A stretch of DNA of 6,054 bases from Candidatus Omnitrophota bacterium (GTDB taxonomy: Bacteria; Omnitrophota; Gorgyraeia; Zapsychrales; Fredricksoniimonadaceae). The stretch lies in the NCBI GenBank assembly GCA_016789035.1, contig JAEUSC010000294.1:1-6054 (forward strand), given 5' to 3'. The notes under the pieces are model-generated. The model was not told the DNA's origin. It saw only the letters and a list, made by a program, of their open reading frames with translations, and did no database searches. Each line of letters opens with the position of its first letter. The stretch's first letter is position 1. A program made the translations under genes and the position numbers. This document shows, piece by piece, positions 1 through 4,806 of the stretch.

Positions 1-214
1 AGCCGGTAAGATTTGGCGGAATAAGGCTAAAACAATCAACCCCCTGTCCAAGCGTCACCTGAATGCCTATACTCTGAGCGAGTGCTGACAGCCAAAAAAT
101 CTGCATCACAGAAAGAATCAACACAGGTCCGGATCCCAAAAATAATGACGGGAAAAAGCTAAGAACTACCATCGCACCGAAGATCAGCAATTTTGTAAAT
201 GTAGGTTTAAACAT
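1..214 (-). CDS. Hypothetical small membrane protein, N-terminal part (3' end outside window)
   Basis: An open frame starts at ATG (214-212) and runs off the left edge with 71 codons visible. An in-frame TAG at 229-227 lies just upstream, so this ATG is the first possible one. The peptide begins MFKPTFTKLLIF and is strongly hydrophobic over residues 9-27 and about 30-50, which suggests two closely spaced membrane segments or a signal anchor plus one segment. A short polar loop with one Cys (C61) follows, and then IPPNLTG. Short membrane proteins that start with an MFKPT-like stretch are common in environmental bacterial genomes, but I cannot assign a family or function. No strong Shine-Dalgarno is visible. 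It lies 56 bp downstream of the acyltransferase gene on the same strand and could be co-transcribed. The main uncertainty is the missing C-terminus. Confidence 0.6.
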   Translation of the reverse strand, partial: MFKPTFTKLLIFGAMVVLSFFPSLFLGSGPVLILSVMQIFWLSALAQSIGIQVTLGQGVDCFSLIPPNLTG

Positions 215-247
215 AGCAATGAGTTTCTAACACCGCCGCCTTTTGCC

Positions 248-325
248 TCATCATGGAGCCCTTTGAATACTTAACAACCACCAGCGCGGGCCTTTGGCCT
301 CATTCCCTCGAGTCTCACGATCAAA
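248..325 (-). pseudogene. Remnant 3' end of a DUF6504-like gene
   Basis: Read on the minus strand from 325, this stretch encodes FDRETRG, then NEAKGPRWWLLSI, then QRAP, and ends in two consecutive stops (TGA 253-251, TGA 250-248). The intact gene at 1429-1767 encodes FDRQPRR, then NEAKGPRWWLLSI, then EREVH in its C-terminus. Thirteen consecutive residues are identical, and one of the nucleotide changes (TTG against TTA for Leu) is silent. No start codon or upstream homologous sequence remains: the same frame has TAA codons only a few codons before the match. It is therefore a 3' fragment, not a gene. It overlaps the last 18 codons and the stop of the acyltransferase gene in another frame. That it descends from a second DUF6504 copy, or from the original 3' end of the present one, is inference. 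Confidence 0.75.
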
Positions 326-326
326 G
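261..326. repeat. Direct repeat, left copy
   Basis: This 66-bp segment matches 1442-1507 in the same orientation, at 58 of 66 positions by hand alignment without gaps. Positions 276-306 are identical to 1457-1487 (31 consecutive bases). Similarity stops sharply on both sides. This copy covers the 3' end of the acyltransferase gene, including its stop codon, and most of the DUF6504-like remnant. Confidence 0.9.
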
Positions 327-1419
327 CATTATCCTTAACCCCTCGAAATCGGGATTCAAAAAAATAAAAACTCAAATGCGCTAATGCCAAAGTCATCACC
401 ACACACGCAACAAACTCAACATTCGTATTCTTCCAATTCAGATACAAAAATACATGGCGGACGACATAAAGACAATGAATATGAAAAAGATACATCCCAT
501 AGCTGACAAGTCCCATATGAAAAAATAATCTGGATTTCAAAATTTTTACTAACGAATGCTTCTCCTGATAAACACAGCTACCTACAAACAGCGTCATCAG
601 GAAATTAATGACACCGATCATGGAGTGGGTCAATTGTTCCGGAACAAAAACACAGCCCAGCACGATCACCAATAAAATGGGGCTTGCCATTTCACTCTTA
701 AAAATCGAAACCTTTTCATACACCGTCTTGGAATTCAGTCCGAAAGCAAGCAAAGCCCCTAAACAAATCGGTGTTGAAATGCTTATCAAAACAATCAAAA
801 GAAAGGAATTCAAGCGCGCAGATAGAAGGGGCAAGAAACTGATCCACTCAAAAATGGCCAGCTGATTCAACATGATCATTAAAATGACAATCGAAACCGT
901 GATCGGTATTGTAAAGACCTTTAAAATGTGCGGCCAGACAAGATAGAACTGCTCCTCGGTAGCGAGCGTCCAGGCAATTCCAAATATAGCAGCGTTATTA
1001 AATACAAACCAATTGCTGGTATACGTAAAGAAAAACGGCAAATTATCAATAAACTCTTTCTTTGCTGCCAAAGATGAGGCCGTAAACGGTAGGATAAAAA
1101 CAGTGACAACTAATACCGTATAATACAGTGGGAATATACGCCGTATTCGGCGCTCATAAAATGACCGGATCGAAATGGTTTGATACGACCGCTGTTCTCT
1201 CAGCAACAAGGTGGTAATTAAAAACCCGCTGACAATAAAAAACAAATTTACCCCCAGAAAGCCTCTCTCAAAAACGGGACCTGGAATGAAATCGTTTATA
1301 CCAAGTGCCCGGCAATTGCAGGCAAAATGATAGCCGATCACACACATAATGGCCAGAGCGCGGATGCCGTTCAAAGAACCGAAATATTTCGTATTTAAGA
1401 ATGCGTTATAGGCCGACAT
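271..1419 (-). CDS. Acyltransferase 3 family membrane enzyme (OafA/NodX-like)
   Basis: This 382-residue polytopic membrane protein of the acyltransferase-3 family (PF01757) would transfer an acyl group, often acetyl, to a carbohydrate such as a surface polysaccharide. Family hallmarks are in order: GSLNGIRALAIMCVIGYHF near residues 14-32 with the conserved His31 in TM1; FLGVNLFFIVSGFLIT at 54-69; the basic ERRIRRIFPLYY at 89-100; and AWTLATEEQFYLVWP at 149-163, matching the family's W-S/T-L-x-x-E-E-Q-F-Y. About ten hydrophobic segments run to FYFFES. There is no C-terminal SGNH domain. The ATG lies 9 nt after the DUF6504-like stop, with only a distant purine run as a possible RBS. Base composition is low: five 60-base lines counted by hand gave about 37% GC, against about 54% for six lines in neighbouring genes. 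The last 18 codons (from Ala365) run through the left direct repeat in a frame different from its ancestral one, so the tail LEGMRPKARAGGC is probably not native. Acceptor and acyl group are unknown. Confidence 0.9.
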   Translation of the reverse strand: MSAYNAFLNTKYFGSLNGIRALAIMCVIGYHFACNCRALGINDFIPGPVFERGFLGVNLFFIVSGFLITTLLLREQRSYQTISIRSFYERRIRRIFPLYYTVLVVTVFILPFTASSLAAKKEFIDNLPFFFTYTSNWFVFNNAAIFGIAWTLATEEQFYLVWPHILKVFTIPITVSIVILMIMLNQLAIFEWISFLPLLSARLNSFLLIVLISISTPICLGALLAFGLNSKTVYEKVSIFKSEMASPILLVIVLGCVFVPEQLTHSMIGVINFLMTLFVGSCVYQEKHSLVKILKSRLFFHMGLVSYGMYLFHIHCLYVVRHVFLYLNWKNTNVEFVACVVMTLALAHLSFYFFESRFRGVKDNALIVRLEGMRPKARAGGC

Positions 1420-1428
1420 GATAACAAT

Positions 1429-1767
1429 CTAATGCACTTCTCTTTCTATACTTAATAACCACCAGCGCGGGCCTTTGGCCTCATTCCTTCGCGGCTGACG
1501 GTCAAAGTAAAGCGTCATGCGCTCCCCCGATTCGGTCAGGATTTTATAATAATGCCGACGCACATACATTTCCCCGCTGCTGTGCGTGCAAGGCGATGTT
1601 TTGTGCCAGGCGCTCAAAACTCTTTTGATGCTGTACGCGTTCTTATGCCAAGTAAATTTTCCCGGCAACCCGGGTTCACCAATCGACATCCGAGCCGTAT
1701 CAAAAGTGGCGGAGTCTGGGACAATCGGTTCACTAATAAATTCTTCATCATTAAACGGTCCCTTCAT
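1429..1767 (-). CDS. Small soluble DUF6504-like protein
   Basis: This 112-residue protein has no membrane segment or signal peptide. The recognisable part runs from about residue 35: PGKFTWHKNAYSIKRVL, then W54, CTHSSGEMYVRRHYYKI, GERMTLYFDRQ and RWWLL. The layout (F-x-W, a central Trp, a basic Y-V-R-R-H-Y-Y stretch, an L-Y-F-D-R strand and a terminal R-W-W-L) agrees with what I remember of the DUF6504 family, whose function is unknown; this rests on memory of the pattern, not a search. The residues before about 30 are acidic and probably disordered. The start is ATG 1767-1765, with GAGG five bases upstream, a good RBS. It lies 41 bp after the ATL gene and 9 nt before the acyltransferase, so it is probably co-transcribed with the ATL gene. 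Its 3' end is duplicated at 248-325. Confidence 0.75.
   Translation of the reverse strand: MKGPFNDEEFISEPIVPDSATFDTARMSIGEPGLPGKFTWHKNAYSIKRVLSAWHKTSPCTHSSGEMYVRRHYYKILTESGERMTLYFDRQPRRNEAKGPRWWLLSIEREVH
1442..1507. repeat. Direct repeat, right copy
   Basis: This partner of 261-326 lies exactly 1181 bp away in the same orientation. It is the in-frame 3' end of the DUF6504-like gene, covering FDRQ through the Arg of SIER, so this is the copy still used in its ancestral reading frame. The two copies bracket about 1.1 kb that holds nearly all of the acyltransferase gene. Confidence 0.9.
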
Positions 1768-1808
1768 ACGAACCTCGCGTGACGAAATTCACATTAGACA
1801 GGTAATGA

Positions 1809-2189
1809 CTACCGATGCCACCGGTGCGTTGTCAGATGCACCCGGTGGTCTTTCATATCCACGCCTTCGCTTAAAAGCCGCTTTCTTTGCAAATCCATGG
1901 AATCGACCGACCAGCGTTGACTGATTTCACCTTTGGCATTAACAACCCGATGCCATGGCAATGTTTTATCTTGGCCAATGCGAAGCGCGTAACCCACCAT
2001 CCGCGGCGTCCGGACGCCCGCCATTTGCGCGATCTGACCGTAGGTCGCAACCTTGCCCTTGGGAATCTGACGGATCACCGCATAAATAGCTTCATAACGT
2101 TCTGTCGGTATTTTTTTCAACACTGCTCTCGCTGCGTGCCAAACACCCTTGCTGACAAACGCGTGCGCGCGACACACACGTTTCGTCAT
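1809..2189 (-). CDS. Alkyltransferase-like (ATL) protein, MGMT-fold DNA lesion binder
   Basis: This protein of up to 126 residues has the DNA-binding domain of O6-alkylguanine-DNA alkyltransferases: YEAIYAVIRQIPKGKVATYGQIAQMAG (32-58), TPRMVGYALR (61-70) and LPWHRVVNAKGEIS (77-90). At the active site the usual PCHR is PWHR (78-81), with Trp79 replacing the alkyl-accepting Cys. That defines ATL proteins (Schizosaccharomyces pombe Atl1, E. coli YbaZ), which bind O6-alkylguanine, flip it out and hand the lesion to nucleotide excision repair instead of repairing it. Tyr50 of TYGQ and Arg63 of the PRMVG stretch match the base-flipping Tyr and the Arg finger. The C-terminal VHLTTHRW is also family-like. 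The start is uncertain: ATG 2189 has no clear RBS and gives an unusual basic N-terminal extension of about 23-28 residues. A TTG at 2120, with GAGAG upstream, would give a more typical 103 residues. It begins 13 nt after the BrkB-family stop, suggesting co-transcription. Confidence 0.92.
   Translation of the reverse strand: MTKRVCRAHAFVSKGVWHAARAVLKKIPTERYEAIYAVIRQIPKGKVATYGQIAQMAGVRTPRMVGYALRIGQDKTLPWHRVVNAKGEISQRWSVDSMDLQRKRLLSEGVDMKDHRVHLTTHRWHR
1818..1848 (-). other. Strong hairpin within the 3' end of the ATL gene
   Basis: In the minus-strand transcript a 7-bp CCACCGG/CCGGTGG stem, a one-base G bulge and a further TGC/GCA stem close a 10-nt loop. It ends 7 nt before the ATL stop codon. 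No U run follows, so it does not look like a classical intrinsic terminator. It could be an mRNA stability element between the ATL and DUF6504-like cistrons, or chance in a GC-rich coding end. Confidence 0.35.
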
Positions 2190-2202
2190 CTGCCAATATG
2201 TC

Positions 2203-3528
2203 TTAAATATCCTTTAACGCCACATTTGACGGCGCGTTGACAAACTGTGACTCCATATCTTCAATGGCCCGGCGGATAACATCAATTTCCTGAATTCCAA
2301 CCAACGGGATATTATCTTCGCCTTTGGTCTGAAGCATGTTGCTGACCGAATGGATGGTCAAATCGGCAATGTCCCGCGCCGGCTGATACAAGGGTGACTT
2401 TCCGTCTTCCGGCTTGATTTCACTCAAAACTCTGGCTTCCGTTAATTCGAAGAGAACCAGACGGACCAATCGAATGGGCATTTCAAGCGCATGAGCAATG
2501 TCGTACGCACTTAACGGAGGTTGGCCTGAATCAAACTGCTTAACGCACAGACGCGCTATACTCAAGGCCACCAGTCGTTTGAAGGCCGCGCTGACCTTTA
2601 AACAATCGGGCTCAAATTCATAGGTGTCCACATTCTGCTCGGCAAAGGAAATCTCCGCTCCAAAAAGCACAATAAGCCAGCTGATTTGAAGCCACACCAG
2701 AAACAATGGCAATGCGGCAAAACTTCCATAGATGGCGCCGAAATTCGAAACTCCAATTTGAAACGTGATATAAACCCATTGCACCGCTTGATAAATCGTC
2801 CCGGCAATGATGCCGCCTAAAAATCCGGAGCGGATATTCACTTTGGTATTCGGCATAAACACATAGATAAACGTGAATAATGCCCACATGACCACATAGG
2901 GCAATACCTTCAAGAGAACCAAGATCAGATGGGAAACCGGACCCAGAAAGGACAATTTATCGACAACATATTGAATCTGGGCGGCAATCACAACCGTCAC
3001 ACTGCTGGACATAATAAAAAACAGCGGGCAGATCAGCATGATCGAAAGGTAATCACTAAACTTGCGCGACAGACTCCGGCCCTTGGGGACACCCCAAATG
3101 TCGTTAAAAGAGTCTTCAATATTGCCCAGCACCTTGATGATGGTCCAGAACAAAAGCGCCACTCCCACACCCGCGATGAGCCCGCCCTTGGTGTTTTCCA
3201 AAAAGGCATTGGCAAACCCGATCATCTTTCCAACCATCTCCTCCTGACCCGGGAGCTTAGCCATGATTTGTGCGGCTAACACCTGATCGAACCCAAAACC
3301 TTTGGCAATCCCAAAGGCCATGGCCAGAATAGGAACAACCGACAGCAATGTATAAAAGGTCAAAGCCGAAGCACGCAGCTGACATTTATCTTCGTTGTAA
3401 CCGCGCAAAGCCAAAAGGATGATACGAAGCTGATTGATAAATAACGACCGCGAACGCGACAGTTTCTGCGTGCGGATGCGCCAAATGTCGATATTTAAGA
3501 ATCGGATCAGTTTGTGGATGTCTTTCAA
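2203..3528 (-). CDS. YihY/BrkB-family inner membrane protein with C-terminal winged-helix-like domain
   Basis: A 441-residue member of the YihY/BrkB family (PF03631), often misannotated as ribonuclease BN; the family's function is not settled. Family motifs, numbered from the start chosen here, are LRASALTFYTLLSVVPILAM (51-70), FNDIWGVPKGRSLSRKFSDY (141-160), PNTKVNIRSGFLGGIIAGT (226-244) and YGSFAALPLFLVWLQISWLI (267-286) followed by VLFGAE. About six transmembrane segments are visible (roughly 52-72, 115-135, 160-184, 200-225, 234-256, 270-292). The cytoplasmic C-terminus (about 312-400) has an alternating helical pattern with SAYDIAHALEMPIRLVRLVL and EARVLSEI, like a winged helix, as in longer family members. 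Start choice: TTG 3528-3526 is preceded by AAGGAG six bases upstream, a near-perfect RBS. The frame is open further to a TTG at 3558, but that would swallow this RBS. The gene lies 68 nt after the PqiA-like gene and 13 nt before the ATL gene. Confidence 0.9.
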   Translation of the reverse strand: MKDIHKLIRFLNIDIWRIRTQKLSRSRSLFINQLRIILLALRGYNEDKCQLRASALTFYTLLSVVPILAMAFGIAKGFGFDQVLAAQIMAKLPGQEEMVGKMIGFANAFLENTKGGLIAGVGVALLFWTIIKVLGNIEDSFNDIWGVPKGRSLSRKFSDYLSIMLICPLFFIMSSSVTVVIAAQIQYVVDKLSFLGPVSHLILVLLKVLPYVVMWALFTFIYVFMPNTKVNIRSGFLGGIIAGTIYQAVQWVYITFQIGVSNFGAIYGSFAALPLFLVWLQISWLIVLFGAEISFAEQNVDTYEFEPDCLKVSAAFKRLVALSIARLCVKQFDSGQPPLSAYDIAHALEMPIRLVRLVLFELTEARVLSEIKPEDGKSPLYQPARDIADLTIHSVSNMLQTKGEDNIPLVGIQEIDVIRRAIEDMESQFVNAPSNVALKDI

Positions 3529-3534
3529 ATAAAA

Positions 3535-3540
3535 CTCCTT
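3535..3540 (-). promoter_or_regulatory. Ribosome binding site deciding the BrkB-family start
   Basis: The minus strand reads AAGGAG, then six bases (TTTTAT), then TTG. The spacing and perfect core select the TTG at 3528 over the in-frame TTG at 3558, which lacks such a site. Confidence 0.8.
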
Positions 3541-3596
3541 CGTTGAAAAAAAATTCAATGACGTTCGTTAATAACATAATTTGTGCCGGCTACGGC

Positions 3597-4097
3597 TTAA
3601 CGCGATCTTGCTAAACGCTCGACCAATTCGGTAGTCAAAAGCGAAAGAAGGATGGCTGAGCTAAAAACATAAATCCCTGCCTTAGGGGTGACCTGCGCCA
3701 TGGGACCCAATTTCACTGCAACGACCATGACCGCAACCACAAAGACATCCAGCATGGACCATTTTCCCAGCTGGGCAAGACACTTAAGCATCCGGTCCCG
3801 GCCCTGATCATCAAACCGTCCAAACCACACGATGGTGAGCAAAATTAGCTTGAGAATGGGAAAGACAATCGAGAAGAAAAAAATGAGCGCGGCCAGAAAA
3901 TATTCTTTGTCCTGATAGAGTCCCAGGGTTCCGGTAATCACCGAATACTCATTTTTCCAGAAAACCATTTTCTGGATATTCATCAGCGGCATATTAAGGC
4001 CGGCCATGAGCATGCCAAAGGCCGTCACAATTAAAAGAGGGATCTCGAATCGGCGCGGATGGACTGTCCTTAATGAGCTCACCGGTGACTGCGACAT
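3597..4097 (-). CDS. PqiA-like single-domain inner membrane protein
   Basis: A 166-residue protein matching one paraquat-inducible protein A domain (PF04403). Visible hallmarks are a first membrane segment about 19-38 ending in a MPLM-type motif, a second with FPILKLILLTIVW (79-91), the signature LGKWSMLDVFVVAVMVVAVKLG (110-131), and a last segment at about 139-156 after an AGIYVF turn. E. coli PqiA and LetA (YebS) carry two such domains and zinc-ribbon cysteines, and work with MCE proteins PqiB/LetB in lipid transport across the envelope. This one has one domain, no CxxC pair (only Cys106), and no MCE gene beside it. A lipid or envelope role is therefore family-based inference. ATG 4097 has AGGAG ten bases upstream, and that RBS overlaps the SET gene's TAG stop, which implies translational coupling within one transcript. 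Confidence 0.88.
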   Translation of the reverse strand: MSQSPVSSLRTVHPRRFEIPLLIVTAFGMLMAGLNMPLMNIQKMVFWKNEYSVITGTLGLYQDKEYFLAALIFFFSIVFPILKLILLTIVWFGRFDDQGRDRMLKCLAQLGKWSMLDVFVVAVMVVAVKLGPMAQVTPKAGIYVFSSAILLSLLTTELVERLARSR

Positions 4098-4110
4098 GAC
4101 GCTAATTCTC

Positions 4111-4668
4111 CTATTTTGATCTCGGCGTTAAAGACGTGCGGGATTCCTTCTTAAGCGCCCGGCGCAACTGCGGCCAGGAATCTTCGTGAATGATAAAACC
4201 AACACACCTGGAAGATCCGCATAGACACGGGTGGTCTTTGTAATCCTCTTTAAATTCATAACCGTAATTGTAAAGGATCTCTTCGCCGGCCTTGATGTCG
4301 CGGATCGCGATAATCCAGACCTTGCCGCGGATGATATCCGTTTCAGCATTGGGATCACAGGAATGATTGATATGACGGGCGGTATTGTAAGGAACATCGC
4401 CGTCGATGGAATAACGGTTATTCAGTTCAAAAATATAAACAGCCCCGTGGGTATGGTTGCTGCGATGGTTTTCAAGAGACGCATCCACCCGCCGGCCCGC
4501 TTCCTTGGCTGTGATTTTCTCACCTACGTATTCAATGATTTTTGTGCCTTTGGCAATATCTTCGTTGGCGTAAAGACCGACATTATGGATGGATGACTTT
4601 TTAAGGGTCAATGAGACCAAAGGCTCATTTTTTTTGTTGGACGGTTGGGCGGACTTTCGTTTGATCAT
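4111..4668 (-). CDS. SET-domain protein-lysine methyltransferase
   Basis: A 185-residue bacterial SET protein expected to move methyl groups from S-adenosylmethionine to a protein lysine. After a lysine-rich N-terminus (1-15), the SET fold begins at LKKSSIHNVGLYANEDIAKG (22-41), which matches the usual SxxxGxGvfA and GxxIxEYxGE pattern (E46 to E50). The core cofactor motif is RHINHSCDPNAE (98-109). GEEILYNYGYEF (128-139) holds the conserved catalytic tyrosine, most likely Tyr135. A post-SET zinc cluster follows: HPCLCGSSRCVGFI (146-159), with Cys148, Cys150 and Cys155 joining Cys104 of NHSC. All key residues are present, so it should be active. The substrate is unknown: it could be a ribosomal or DNA-binding protein, or a neighbour. 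ATG 4668 has no clear RBS but agrees with the promoter at 4733-4761. It is first in an apparent operon, 13 nt before the PqiA-like gene. Bacterial SET genes are often seen as acquired, but composition here is ordinary. Confidence 0.92.
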   Translation of the reverse strand: MIKRKSAQPSNKKNEPLVSLTLKKSSIHNVGLYANEDIAKGTKIIEYVGEKITAKEAGRRVDASLENHRSNHTHGAVYIFELNNRYSIDGDVPYNTARHINHSCDPNAETDIIRGKVWIIAIRDIKAGEEILYNYGYEFKEDYKDHPCLCGSSRCVGFIIHEDSWPQLRRALKKESRTSLTPRSK

Positions 4669-4732
4669 ATGATTTGCAAGGGCGGATGAACACCGGCCGC
4701 TTACTTGAGATTATTCGCATATAGCGGTGGAA

Positions 4733-4761
4733 ATTATATAGGCTTTCATGGGGTAACGCAA
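4733..4761 (-). promoter_or_regulatory. Sigma70-type promoter for the SET-led operon
   Basis: On the minus strand TTGCGT (4761-4756) is followed by a 17-bp spacer and a perfect TATAAT (4738-4733). Transcription would start near 4726, giving a leader of about 58 nt before the SET ATG at 4668. It is the only promoter-like pair in the 138-bp gap after the glucosidase gene. The -35 matches only the TTG half of the consensus. Confidence 0.6.
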
Positions 4762-4806
4762 GGCAGGATTTGAGCTAAATATTCGGGAAGGCCATTTGTG
4801 TCCGTG

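Noticed and set aside
608..865. Plus-strand open frame of 85 codons
   Set aside because: It is antisense to the acyltransferase, has no family-like sequence, and its hydrophilic composition mirrors the opposite strand.
1552..1924. Overlapping plus-strand open frames facing the DUF6504-like and ATL genes
   Set aside because: They lie opposite well-supported genes, have no recognisable domains, and cross a gene boundary on the other strand.
3386..3577. Minus-strand 63-codon frame starting with ATG at 3577 upstream of the BrkB-family gene
   Set aside because: It overlaps the BrkB-family start out of frame, and the strong RBS serves the TTG at 3528; the encoded peptide looks random.
3585..3596. 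GCCG/CGGC inverted repeat after the PqiA-like stop, considered as a terminator
   Set aside because: The stem is only four pairs and no U run follows directly; the T-rich stretch further on is too distant.
4231..4596. Plus-strand open frame of 121 codons
   Set aside because: It is antisense to the SET gene, which has every expected motif; the opposite frame is a shadow.
4628..4635. Run of eight A/T near the SET gene start, with similar runs at 2111-2117 and 3545-3552, considered as phase-variation tracts
   Set aside because: Runs of 7-8 are common in lysine-rich N-termini, and the one at 3545-3552 lies outside the chosen coding region; no evidence of switching.
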